In this document: one piece after another, positions 1-7,984 of the stretch
Layout of the letters: each line of letters starts with the position of its first letter
Position numbering within the stretch: the stretch's first letter is position 1
Source of the DNA: Lachnospiraceae bacterium
Lineage (GTDB): Bacteria > Bacillota > Clostridia > Lachnospirales > Lachnospiraceae
NCBI GenBank assembly: GCA_902363675.1
Contig: CABJAV010000007.1
Span: 62,001 to 126,000, forward strand
Length of the DNA stretch: 64,000 nucleotides
Direction: 5' to 3'
Position numbers and translations under genes: made by a program
The notes under the pieces: model-generated
Told to the model about the DNA's origin: nothing
The model's database searches: none
What the model saw: only the letters and a program-made list of their open reading frames with translations

Positions 1-121
1 CAGTTTTAATAAAGTATTGCTGGCAAGTCATATTCGTACCTGTGTCACAGAAGGAATCCGTAACGGAGAAGACGAAAAAGTGGACGAGCTGGTCACAATG
101 CTGCAGAAATTGATGAAGTAG
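1..121 (+). CDS. csoR: CsoR/FrmR-family metal-sensing repressor, C-terminal end (partial)
   Basis: An open frame enters from the left edge and ends at TAG 119-121, giving about 39 residues. It contains the block HIRTCV followed by an acidic stretch and a short amphipathic helix (DELVTMLQKLMK). This matches the C-terminal half of the CsoR/FrmR all-helical repressors, where the His and Cys of HxxxC are copper ligands. The first ligand Cys would lie outside the window. It sits 45 bases before copA on the same strand, so copper-responsive control of copA is the natural reading. Copper specificity is inferred from that neighbour. Confidence 0.75.
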   Translation, partial: SFNKVLLASHIRTCVTEGIRNGEDEKVDELVTMLQKLMK

Positions 122-166
122 AGACGAAAAATATAAAAGTTGAAGATGGAAAATGTAGGAGCAACT

Positions 167-2743
167 ATGAAACAATATAACGTTACAGGCATGAGCTGTG
201 CCGCCTGTTCCGCCCGTGTTGAGAAAGCCGTTTCCAAAGTGCCGGGCGTTTCGTCCTGTTCGGTGAGCCTGCTGACAAATTCGATGGGTGTGGAAGGTAC
301 TGCCAGCGAGCAGGAAATTGTGGCAGCGGTGGAAGCTGCGGGTTACGGAGCGTCACCAAAGCAGAAAGCGAGTGCATCCGCAGATGCCAAAGGCCAATCA
401 GCAGGGATGTACCAGGAGGCAGAAGAAGCGCTGAAAGATCATGAGACGCCAAAACTTCGGAAACGTCTGATTGCATCGGTGGTATTCTTACTCGTACTTA
501 TGTATTTTTCAATGGGACATATGATGTGGAACTGGCCGATTCCGTCCGTTATGGCGGATAATCATGTGGCAATGGGACTTTTGCAGATGCTGTTGACCAT
601 CGTGATCATGGTGATCAACCAGAAGTTTTTCATCAGCGGTTTCAAAAGTCTGCTACACGGTTCGCCGAATATGGATACGCTTGTAGCACTGGGCGCGGGC
701 GCATCGTTTGGATATAGTACTTATGCGCTTTTTGCCATGACAGATGCACAGATGCGTGGTGATATGGATGCAGTAATGGGCTATATGCATGAGTTTTACT
801 TTGAATCTGCGGCAATGATTCTGACATTGATTACAGTAGGAAAAATGTTAGAAGCACATTCCAAAGGAAAGACAACCGATGCATTAAAAAGCCTGATGAA
901 GCTTGCACCAAAGACAGCGACGGTTGAGCGTGACGGTGTGGAAACCGTGGTAGGGATTGAGCAGGTACAAAAAGATGACATATTTGTTGTACGTCCGGGA
1001 GAAAATATTCCGGTAGACGGTGTGGTGATTGACGGAAACAGCGCAGTAAATGAAGCCGCCCTTACAGGAGAAAGTATTCCGGTGGATAAAGCGGCAGGCG
1101 ATGCGGTCAGCGCAGCTACAACCAACCAGTCGGGCTTTTTGCGCTGTCGGGCGACACGCGTAGGCGAGGATACAACACTCTCCCAGATTATCCAGATGGT
1201 TTCCGATGCAGCAGCGACCAAAGCGCCGATTGCAAAGATCGCAGACAAAGTTTCCGGCATTTTTGTGCCGGCGGTTATTACGATTGCGGTGATCACTATT
1301 ATTGTATGGCTTCTTGCAGGACAGACCGTCGGATTTGCACTGGCAAGGGGAATTTCGGTACTGGTGATCAGTTGTCCTTGTGCGCTTGGACTGGCAACCC
1401 CTGTGGCAATCATGGTTGGCAACGGCATGGGTGCAAAGAACGGTATTCTATTTAAGAACGCAGTCGCTTTGGAAAATGCAGGAAGAACCCAGATTGTTGC
1501 ATTGGACAAGACGGGAACCATCACAAACGGGGAGCCGAAAGTGACCGATATTGTCCCGGCAGATGGTGTGAATGAGCAGGAACTTTTGCGTTTTGCAGCC
1601 GGACTTGAGGCAAAAAGCGAACATCCGCTTGCACACGCAATTATGGCGGAGATAGAAACGCAGCAGATCACATATAAAGAAGCGGAGAATTTTGAGGCTT
1701 TGCCGGGAAATGGACTGGCAGCAACGGTGAATGGATGCAAGATGCTCGGCGGAAGTGTGAAATATATCAGTGAGCAGATCACGGTAGAAAAAGATATTTT
1801 GAAGCAGACAGAAACTTTTGCGGAGGAAGGAAAGACACCACTTCTTTTTGCAAGAGACGGGGCTCTGCTCGGCATGATTGCCGTGGCAGATACCATGAAG
1901 GAAGACAGCCCGAAGGCAATCGCGCAGCTTCGCAATATGGGAATCCGTGTGGTTATGCTTACCGGGGACAATGAGAAGACAGCCCGTGCGATCGGTGCAC
2001 AGGCAGGTGTGGATGAAGTGATCGCCGGAGTATTGCCGGATGGAAAGGAAAGCGTGATCCGCAGCCTGAAGTCGCAGGGCAAAGTGGCGATGGTCGGAGA
2101 TGGAATCAATGATGCACCGGCATTGACAAGAGCAGATACCGGTATCGCCATCGGTGCAGGAACCGATGTGGCAATCGATGCAGCGGATATCGTTCTGATG
2201 AAAAGCCGTCTGAGCGATGTGCCGGCAGCCATCCGTCTGAGCCGCGCAACGCTGCGGAATATCCATGAGAATCTGTTTTGGGCATTTTTCTATAATGTTA
2301 TTGGAATTCCGCTTGCCGCAGGCGTGTGGTATCCACTGCTTGGATGGAAACTGAATCCAATGTTTGGTGCGGCTGCGATGAGCCTGTCCAGTTTCTGTGT
2401 CGTAACCAATGCGCTGCGTCTGAATCTGTTTCAGATGCATGCGCCGGGACGCAGGGAGCGTGAACATGTAAAAACAGAAATGACTGCTGTCAATATGCAG
2501 CAGGAAAATAAAATTGAAAGTGAGGATAAAAAAATGACAAAGACAATGAAAATTGAAGGAATGATGTGTGGACACTGTGAGGCGAGAGTTAAGAAGGCTT
2601 TAGAGGCACTTCCGGAAGTAGAGGAGGCAGTGGTAAGCCATGAAAGTGGAACCGCAGAGGTAAAGCTTCAGACAGAAATAGCCGATGAAGTATTAAAGAA
2701 AGCGGTGGAGGATCAGGATTATAAAGTAACCTCCATCGAGTAA
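167..2743 (+). CDS. copA: Copper-translocating P-type ATPase CopA with N- and C-terminal HMA domains
   Basis: P1B-type ATPase of 858 residues that exports Cu+ across the cytoplasmic membrane. Visible motifs are an N-terminal metal-binding GMSCAAC at residue 8, TGES at 300-303 (actuator), the transmembrane CPC at 403-405, the phosphorylation site DKTGT at 447, an SEHP motif and GDGIND at 644-649. After the last membrane helices a linker rich in polar residues leads to a second HMA domain (GMMCGHC at 798-804). ATG 167 is chosen because AGGAG lies 5 bases upstream; a TTG at 140 in the same frame has no better site. The C-terminal HMA domain resembles the free chaperone CopZ, and M790 is preceded by GAGG, so separate translation is possible. 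It is preceded by a CsoR-type repressor. Confidence 0.95.
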   Translation: MKQYNVTGMSCAACSARVEKAVSKVPGVSSCSVSLLTNSMGVEGTASEQEIVAAVEAAGYGASPKQKASASADAKGQSAGMYQEAEEALKDHETPKLRKRLIASVVFLLVLMYFSMGHMMWNWPIPSVMADNHVAMGLLQMLLTIVIMVINQKFFISGFKSLLHGSPNMDTLVALGAGASFGYSTYALFAMTDAQMRGDMDAVMGYMHEFYFESAAMILTLITVGKMLEAHSKGKTTDALKSLMKLAPKTATVERDGVETVVGIEQVQKDDIFVVRPGENIPVDGVVIDGNSAVNEAALTGESIPVDKAAGDAVSAATTNQSGFLRCRATRVGEDTTLSQIIQMVSDAAATKAPIAKIADKVSGIFVPAVITIAVITIIVWLLAGQTVGFALARGISVLVISCPCALGLATPVAIMVGNGMGAKNGILFKNAVALENAGRTQIVALDKTGTITNGEPKVTDIVPADGVNEQELLRFAAGLEAKSEHPLAHAIMAEIETQQITYKEAENFEALPGNGLAATVNGCKMLGGSVKYISEQITVEKDILKQTETFAEEGKTPLLFARDGALLGMIAVADTMKEDSPKAIAQLRNMGIRVVMLTGDNEKTARAIGAQAGVDEVIAGVLPDGKESVIRSLKSQGKVAMVGDGINDAPALTRADTGIAIGAGTDVAIDAADIVLMKSRLSDVPAAIRLSRATLRNIHENLFWAFFYNVIGIPLAAGVWYPLLGWKLNPMFGAAAMSLSSFCVVTNALRLNLFQMHAPGRREREHVKTEMTAVNMQQENKIESEDKKMTKTMKIEGMMCGHCEARVKKALEALPEVEEAVVSHESGTAEVKLQTEIADEVLKKAVEDQDYKVTSIE

Positions 2744-2766
2744 TAACACAATCTGAAGGAGAAAAG

Positions 2767-3789
2767 ATGGGGAATAGTGTGAAGAAACGATTGATGGCAG
2801 GCCTGTGTATTCTTGCACTGGCTGTGGGCGTATTTTTTGGAAACAGTGTGCAACCGGTCTATACCAAGAGTAAACTTTCTGCATTGCATGTGGAAGGAAC
2901 GAAGCTGTGTGACAAGAAAGGCAAGGTGGTGCAGCTGCGAGGTGTCAGTACACACGGACTTTCCTGGTATCCGGAATACGTAAACGACAAGTATTTCAAG
3001 GAACTTCATGACAAATGGGGAGCAAATGTGGTTCGTCTTGCAATGTACACCGAAGAGTATAACGGATATTGCAGTGGTGATGCCAACAACCGCAAGAATC
3101 TGAAAGCATTGATAAAGAAAGGTGTCAAGCTGGCATCAAAATATAATATGTATGTCATCGTTGACTGGCATATTTTAAGTGATGGCAATCCAAAGACGCA
3201 CCAGAAGGCGTCGAAGGCTTTTTTCAAGGATATGTCAAAGGCTCTGAAAGGTTACGACAATGTGCTCTATGAAATCTGCAACGAGCCGAATGGAGGCACA
3301 GACTGGAAAACAATCAAGTCCTATGCAAAGGCTGTGATTCCGGTTATCCGTGAGAATGACAAGGATGCGGTCATTATCGTGGGAACACCTACCTGGTCAC
3401 AGGATGTGGATCAGGCGGCGGCCAGTCCAATCAGCGGATATAAAAACATCATGTATGCATTCCATTTCTATGCGGGAACACACAAAGATGATCTGCGCAA
3501 TAAAATGACAAATGCAATCAAGGCGGGATTGCCGGTGTTTGTCACAGAGTTTGGAATTACAGATGCAAGCGGAAATGGTGGGATTGACAAAAAGGAAGCC
3601 AATAAGTGGATCAAAGCGTTGGATAAATATGATGTCAGTTATGTTGCATGGAATGTTTCCAACAAAAACGAATCTTCCGCAATGATCAAGAGCAGTTGTA
3701 CCAAGAAAAGCGGATTCAAGCGAAGTGATCTGAGTACATCCGGAAAGTGGGTGTACGATCTTTTGTGGAAGAAAGCAGGGAAAAACTGA
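2767..3789 (+). CDS. Secreted GH5 endoglucanase (cellulase family 5)
   Basis: A 340-residue protein with a signal peptide or membrane anchor (residues about 6-26, hydrophobic after KKR) and a single GH5 catalytic domain. Family landmarks are RGVSTHGLSWYP near residue 58, VDWH at 132-135, the acid/base glutamate in CNEP (E173) and the nucleophile in VTEFG (E261). The layout resembles the GH5_2 endoglucanases of Firmicutes, which cut beta-1,4-glucan. No carbohydrate-binding or dockerin module is present, so the enzyme is probably free or anchored by its N-terminus. The start has AAGGAG six bases upstream. It begins 23 bases after copA but has no obvious functional link to it. Confidence 0.9.
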   Translation: MGNSVKKRLMAGLCILALAVGVFFGNSVQPVYTKSKLSALHVEGTKLCDKKGKVVQLRGVSTHGLSWYPEYVNDKYFKELHDKWGANVVRLAMYTEEYNGYCSGDANNRKNLKALIKKGVKLASKYNMYVIVDWHILSDGNPKTHQKASKAFFKDMSKALKGYDNVLYEICNEPNGGTDWKTIKSYAKAVIPVIRENDKDAVIIVGTPTWSQDVDQAAASPISGYKNIMYAFHFYAGTHKDDLRNKMTNAIKAGLPVFVTEFGITDASGNGGIDKKEANKWIKALDKYDVSYVAWNVSNKNESSAMIKSSCTKKSGFKRSDLSTSGKWVYDLLWKKAGKN

Positions 3790-3889
3790 TCCTTTATGAC
3801 TGATGTGCACGGTAGCTTTTTCCGATGTAGATTGTCAAAAGAGTCACATTTACGATAGAAAAAACAGCAGAAAGAAATCTGAATAACAT

Positions 3890-3938
3890 AAAATACCCCT
3901 GCATACAATGTAAAAACAAGTTGTAGCAGGGGTATTTT
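3890..3938 (+). promoter_or_regulatory. Long hairpin that buries the spoIIID ribosome site
   Basis: A perfect 13-bp stem is formed by 3890-3902 and 3926-3938, extended inward by five more pairs after a bulged A. The 3' arm contains the AGGGG that serves as ribosome site for the TTG start of spoIIID at 3940. The element could act as a weak terminator of the upstream gene (the tail is only TATTTTATT) or as a translational gate on spoIIID. The pairing is seen directly; the role is inferred. Confidence 0.55.
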
Positions 3939-3939
3939 A

Positions 3940-4200
3940 TTGAAAACTTATATTGAAGAACGTGCCATTGAAATAGCAAATTATATGATTGAACATAATG
4001 CAACGGTGCGACAGGCTGCCAAGAACTTTGGAATCAGCAAGAGCACAGTACATAAAGATGTTACAGAACGTCTTGTTCAGGTAAATCCGACACTTGCAGC
4101 GCAGGCACGTAAAGTTATTGATGTCAACAAGTCGGAACGCCATATTCGTGGTGGGTTGGCAACAAAAGAAAAATATGCGCATCAGCATGCAGCAAGCTGA
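3940..4200 (+). CDS. spoIIID: Stage III sporulation protein D, SpoIIID
   Basis: An 86-residue DNA-binding regulator of mother-cell sporulation genes. The protein begins MKTYIEERAIEIANY and carries the helix-turn-helix stretch VRQAAKNFGISKSTVHKDVTER followed by RHIRGGLATK, which is characteristic of SpoIIID. In this family it acts with sigma-E to switch mother-cell genes and is needed for sigma-K. The TTG start is the one that aligns with the family N-terminus. Its ribosome site lies inside the hairpin 3890-3938. A clear terminator follows. It shows that the organism belongs to a spore-forming lineage. Confidence 0.93.
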   Translation: MKTYIEERAIEIANYMIEHNATVRQAAKNFGISKSTVHKDVTERLVQVNPTLAAQARKVIDVNKSERHIRGGLATKEKYAHQHAAS

Positions 4201-4219
4201 GATATGGCAATGTTAAAAG

Positions 4220-4257
4220 TTTCCGGAATTACTGAAAAGTGGTTCCGGAAATTTTTG
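4220..4257 (+). terminator. Intrinsic terminator of spoIIID
   Basis: A perfect 9-bp stem (TTTCCGGAA / TTCCGGAAA, 4220-4228 and 4243-4251) is followed by a T run, 20 bases after the spoIIID stop. Confidence 0.8.
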
Positions 4258-4378
4258 TGGTAAACAGGGTACATACAGAAAAAAAACTCATGAATACCCC
4301 ACTCCCGCAAAATATAATTTCAAATGTTAATAGAGAAAAAGGCAGGTTTCATAAAACACTGTTCTAAAAGAAAAACAC

Positions 4379-4406
4379 TTGCATTATTCATACCAGCAGT
4401 TATAAT
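4379..4406 (+). promoter_or_regulatory. Promoter of the thiamine operon
   Basis: TTGCAT and a perfect TATAAT are separated by 16 bases. Initiation would fall near 4413, which puts the first 23-base palindrome at the very 5' end of the transcript, ahead of the TPP riboswitch. Confidence 0.65.
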
Positions 4407-4410
4407 ATGT

Positions 4411-4510
4411 AATTGATTCTGAAAGAATCAATTATGTAGCATCAGCCCTAGCCGAAGGCTATTAAAATGGCTGATGTTCCCGTAAAAAATTGATTCTGAA
4501 AGAATCAATT
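4411..4510 (+). repeat. Two identical 23-bp palindromes flanking a third hairpin in the thi leader
   Basis: The same 23-base palindrome (AATTGATTCT, central GAA, mirrored arm) occurs at 4411-4433 and 4488-4510. Between them 4442-4476 folds as CATCAGCC / GGCTGATG with an inner TAGCC-GAA-GGCTA stem. Because each 23-mer is self-complementary, the copies can fold alone or pair with each other and enclose the middle hairpin. All lie downstream of the predicted start of transcription. A related hairpin with a GAA loop follows the riboswitch terminator (4669-4704). Confidence 0.7.
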
Positions 4511-4519
4511 ACATATATT

Positions 4520-4608
4520 ACATGGGGTGCTCGCACAGGCGGGCTGAGAGTAAGCAAATGCTTTAACCCACAACCTGATTTGGATAATGCCAACGTAGGG
4601 AAATAACG
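4520..4608 (+). ncRNA. TPP riboswitch (THI element)
   Basis: Conserved TPP-aptamer blocks are in order: GGGGTGC, GGGCTGAGA, ACCC, ACCTGAT, GGATAATGCCAACG and TAGGGAA. It precedes thiE, thiD, the HMP/thiazole transporter and thiM. In this class thiamine pyrophosphate binding represses downstream thiamine genes. A good terminator hairpin follows at 4621-4648, so control is probably by transcription termination. Confidence 0.95.
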
Positions 4609-4620
4609 CATAGTAAACAA

Positions 4621-4655
4621 ATGCAGGATTCCATGTTGGAGTTCTGTATTTTTAT
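4621..4655 (+). terminator. Riboswitch-controlled terminator before thiE
   Basis: Thirteen pairs (three G-U) form between 4621-4633 and 4636-4648 around a very short loop, followed by TTTTTATT. Its place just after the TPP aptamer and ahead of thiE indicates an expression platform. Confidence 0.8.
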
Positions 4656-4727
4656 TATGGATATTGTCAGCCCATTTGCTGAAAGCAAATTCTACATGGG
4701 CTGATGTTCAAGTTTGGAAGGAGTTCT

Positions 4728-5366
4728 ATGAAAAACTTTAACAGAGACAGCCTCAGACTGTATGCGGTAACAGACCGCAGCTGGCTGGGAGAACAAACAT
4801 TATGCGAACAGGTGGAAGAAGCGTTAAGAGGTGGAGCGACGATGGTTCAGATCCGCGAGAAGGAACTGGATGAGGCGGACTTTGAAGATGAGGCAAGAGA
4901 GATCCAGAAACTTTGCCGAAAGTATCAGGTCCCGTTGATCATCAACGACAATGTTGCACTTGCAAAGCGCGTGGACGCTGATGGTGTGCATATCGGACAA
5001 TCCGACATGGAGATGAAAAATGCACGCGAATTGCTCGGAGAGGACAAGATTATTGGCGTGACGGCCAAGACGATTGCGCAGGCAAAAGCAGCAGAGGCTG
5101 CCGGCGCAGATTATCTTGGAAGTGGCGCGGTCTTTGGCAGCAGCACAAAACTTGACGCAAAACCAATGGAGCATGCACTTTTTCAGGAGATTTGTGAAAG
5201 TGTGGCAATCCCTGTAGTTGCGATCGGCGGAATTACCGCAGATAATGTGATGCAGCTTAAGGGGCGTGGTATGGCAGGAGTGGCCGTAGTCAGCGGGATT
5301 TTTGCATGCAAAGATATTGAAGCCGGAACACGCAGGCTTCGGGAACTTGTAGATTCCTGTATGTAA
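4728..5366 (+). CDS. thiE: Thiamine-phosphate synthase ThiE
   Basis: A 212-residue TIM-barrel enzyme that joins HMP-PP and thiazole phosphate to form thiamine monophosphate. Family blocks are QIREKELDE near residue 37, LIINDNVALA, DGVHIGQSD, GSGAVFGSSTK and AIGGITADN toward the C-terminus. ATG 4728 is preferred over the upstream frame start at 4704 because GGAAGGAG lies five bases before it. It is the first gene of the operon behind the TPP riboswitch. Length is normal for the family. Confidence 0.95.
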   Translation: MKNFNRDSLRLYAVTDRSWLGEQTLCEQVEEALRGGATMVQIREKELDEADFEDEAREIQKLCRKYQVPLIINDNVALAKRVDADGVHIGQSDMEMKNARELLGEDKIIGVTAKTIAQAKAAEAAGADYLGSGAVFGSSTKLDAKPMEHALFQEICESVAIPVVAIGGITADNVMQLKGRGMAGVAVVSGIFACKDIEAGTRRLRELVDSCM

Positions 5367-5446
5367 CAGGAACGCGGAGAGTACATGCGGTGAATTGGGG
5401 GCACCACCTTTCATCGCGTAACAAAATTAATGCAAAGGAGAACAAT

Positions 5447-6250
5447 ATGAATACAGCATTAACAATCGCTGGAAGTGATTCCAGTGGAGGCGCCGGCATC
5501 CAGGCAGATATCAAGACCATGACCGCAAATGGTGTATACGCCATGAGCGCTATCACGGCACTGACTGCCCAGAATACAACCGGCGTAACAGATATTATGG
5601 AGGTAACTCCGAAGTTTTTGGCGGAGCAGCTGGATTGTATTTTTACAGATATTCGTCCGGATGCAGTCAAGACAGGCATGGTTTCATCAAGTGAACTGAT
5701 TGAGGTCATTGCCGACAAATTGACAGAGTACAAAGCAAAAAATATTGTGATTGACCCTGTCATGGTGGCAACCAGCGGAGCAAGATTGATCAGCGAGGAT
5801 GCCATCAGTACTTTGAAAACAAAATTATTGCCACTTGCAACTGTAATTACACCAAATATTCCGGAGGCAGAAGTGCTTTGCGGAATGGAAATCAAGACAG
5901 AAGCAGACATGGAGAAAGCGGCAGAAGCTATTTGTAATTCCTTAGGATGTGCAGTACTTCTCAAAGGCGGACATCAGCTGAATGATGCCAACGACTTATT
6001 ATATGAAAAGGGCTGTGCACCGGTATGGTTCCATGGCAAACGAATCGATAATCCAAACACACATGGAACCGGTTGTACCCTGTCATCCGCGATCGCATCC
6101 AACCTGGCAAAAGGCAGAGACTTAAAGACTTCTGTGGAAAAAGCCAAGGCCTATATTTCCGGAGCGCTTGCAGCAATGCTCGACCTCGGAAAAGGAAGCG
6201 GACCGATGAATCACGCCTTTGCAATCAAAGGAGAATACGAAATACAATAG
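5447..6250 (+). CDS. thiD: Hydroxymethylpyrimidine / phosphomethylpyrimidine kinase ThiD
   Basis: A 267-residue ribokinase-fold kinase that phosphorylates HMP twice to HMP-PP. It begins MNTALTIAGSDSSGGAGIQAD, the ThiD signature, and has the C-terminal anion-hole motif NTHGTGCT near residue 205. AAAGGAG lies six bases before ATG 5447. No thiC is in the window, so together with ThiE, ThiM and the transporter fusion the operon looks built for salvage of pyrimidine and thiazole moieties rather than full synthesis. That is an inference limited to this locus. Confidence 0.95.
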   Translation: MNTALTIAGSDSSGGAGIQADIKTMTANGVYAMSAITALTAQNTTGVTDIMEVTPKFLAEQLDCIFTDIRPDAVKTGMVSSSELIEVIADKLTEYKAKNIVIDPVMVATSGARLISEDAISTLKTKLLPLATVITPNIPEAEVLCGMEIKTEADMEKAAEAICNSLGCAVLLKGGHQLNDANDLLYEKGCAPVWFHGKRIDNPNTHGTGCTLSSAIASNLAKGRDLKTSVEKAKAYISGALAAMLDLGKGSGPMNHAFAIKGEYEIQ

Positions 6251-6267
6251 AATAGGAGAAATTACAA

Positions 6268-7959
6268 ATGGAGAAAAAAGGAACTTCCGTTTTTAGTAAC
6301 AGCCTGATCTGGTTTGGTGCCGGCGTATCAATCGCCGAGATCCTTACAGGAACTTATTTTGCACCGCTTGGATTTGGCAAGGCAATGGCAGCGATTCTGC
6401 TGGGACATCTGATCGGAGGGCTGATGATGTTTGCAGCCGGAATGATCGGTGGAAGAGAAAAGAAGAGCGCCATGGAGACCGTAAAGATGAGCTTCGGTAG
6501 CAAAGGAAGTCTGCTTTTTGCGGCATTGAATGTTCTGCAGCTTGTGGGATGGACGGCAATCATGATCTATGATGGTGCGCTGGCCGCCAATGGCATCTTA
6601 AAGACGGGTGCATGGGTATGGGCTGTGGTGATCGGCGTGCTGATCATTGCATGGATTCTGATTGGACTGACCAATCTTGGCAAGGTCAATACGGTAGCGA
6701 TGCTTGCACTTTTTGTACTGACGCTGGTGCTTTTTAAGGTGATCTTCTTTGGAGCAAACGGTGCGGAAGCACTTGTGAGCGGTGACTTGAGCTTTGGCGC
6801 AGCGGTCGAGCTGGCCGTTGCCATGCCACTTTCCTGGCTGCCACTCATCAGTGATTACACAAGAGAAGCTGAGAAGCCTTTTGCAGCAACACTTTCGAGT
6901 GTTATCGTCTACAGCATTGTCAGTGTATTTATGTATATGATCGGTATGGGTGCAGCAATCTATACGGGGGAAACTGACATTGCACAGATTATGGTAAAAG
7001 CCGGATTTGGTATCGTAGGTCTGTTGATCATCGTATTTTCTACTGTTACCACAACCTTCCTGGATGCTTATTCTGCAGGCGTATCTGCAGTCTCTATTTC
7101 CAAGAAGATTCCGGAGAAATGGGCAGCCGTAGTTGTTACCATTATTGGAACAATTGCAGCCATTGTTTATCCGATGGATAACATCACAGACTTCTTATAC
7201 CTGATCGGTTCTGTATTTGCGCCGATGATCGCGGTACAGATCGCGGACTATTTCATCCTGAAAAAAGCGGATGCAGCAAAAATATCGTTTCAGGTACGCA
7301 ATCTGATTGTCTGGCTGATCGGTTTCATCCTTTACCGTGCGCTCATGCATGTAGATACACCGGTTGGAAATACCCTTCCGGATATGGTCATTACAATCAT
7401 TATCTGCCTGATTGTAGAAAAAGCTGCACAGGCAATGGAAGAGAATAATTCAAAAGTAAACATTCGTAAATTGACAGTTGCTGCGCTTTTTGCAGCAGTC
7501 GCAGTGGTAGGAAGCTTGTTTTCCTTCCCGGTATTTGGTGCAAAGTGTACGCCGGTACAGCATCTGGTAAATATCTTATGTGCAGTACTGGTAGGACCAT
7601 GGTGGGGACTTGCAGCAGCATTTATCGCAAGCCTGATTCGTAATCTTCTGGGAATTGGTACCCTTCTTGCATTCCCGGGAAGTATGTGCGGGGCTTTGCT
7701 GTCAGGACTTTTGTACCGGTATTTAAAAAAGCTTCCGTTTGCATATGTCGGCGAAGTTTTTGGAACCGGTATCATCGGTGGAATGCTTTCCTATCCAATT
7801 GCAGCATTACTTATGAACAGCGATACTGCAGCACTGTTTACGTATGTTGTGCCATTCCTGATCAGTACATGTGGCGGAACGATCATTGCAATCATTGTGA
7901 CTTTGCCATTGAAGAAATCCGGACTTCTTGATAAAATGAAACAGCAGCTGAATGCTTAA
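6268..7959 (+). CDS. cytX: CytX-ThiW fusion: HMP permease joined to a thiazole ECF S-component
   Basis: One uninterrupted 563-residue frame contains two membrane transporters. Residues 1 to about 385 are an NCS1-type permease (SLIWFGAGVSIAEILTGTY at the start) matching the CytX group predicted to import hydroxymethylpyrimidine. Residues from about 395 (KLTVAALFAAVAVVGSLFSF) to the end match ThiW, the S-component of an ECF transporter predicted to bind hydroxyethylthiazole (FPGSMCGALLSGLLYRY is typical). The join lies in a hydrophilic EENNSKVN linker. An in-frame ATG near 7435 has no clear ribosome site, so two separate products are not obvious. It stands between thiD and thiM, whose substrates are the two predicted cargoes. 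The ECF energizing subunits are not in the window. Confidence 0.85.
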   Translation: MEKKGTSVFSNSLIWFGAGVSIAEILTGTYFAPLGFGKAMAAILLGHLIGGLMMFAAGMIGGREKKSAMETVKMSFGSKGSLLFAALNVLQLVGWTAIMIYDGALAANGILKTGAWVWAVVIGVLIIAWILIGLTNLGKVNTVAMLALFVLTLVLFKVIFFGANGAEALVSGDLSFGAAVELAVAMPLSWLPLISDYTREAEKPFAATLSSVIVYSIVSVFMYMIGMGAAIYTGETDIAQIMVKAGFGIVGLLIIVFSTVTTTFLDAYSAGVSAVSISKKIPEKWAAVVVTIIGTIAAIVYPMDNITDFLYLIGSVFAPMIAVQIADYFILKKADAAKISFQVRNLIVWLIGFILYRALMHVDTPVGNTLPDMVITIIICLIVEKAAQAMEENNSKVNIRKLTVAALFAAVAVVGSLFSFPVFGAKCTPVQHLVNILCAVLVGPWWGLAAAFIASLIRNLLGIGTLLAFPGSMCGALLSGLLYRYLKKLPFAYVGEVFGTGIIGGMLSYPIAALLMNSDTAALFTYVVPFLISTCGGTIIAIIVTLPLKKSGLLDKMKQQLNA

Positions 7960-7984
7960 TTCTCAAAGACTGGGAGTACAGGAC

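Noticed and set aside
2528..2534. A7 run in copA as a frameshift site
   Set aside because: The shifted frames do not lead to a meaningful product, and the E. coli copA slip uses a different heptamer and position. An internal start at 2534 explains a short product better.
796..2575. Long antisense frames opposite copA (478 and 375 codons)
   Set aside because: They lie wholly inside the well-supported copA gene, lack ribosome sites and have compositions expected from reverse reading of a GC-moderate gene.
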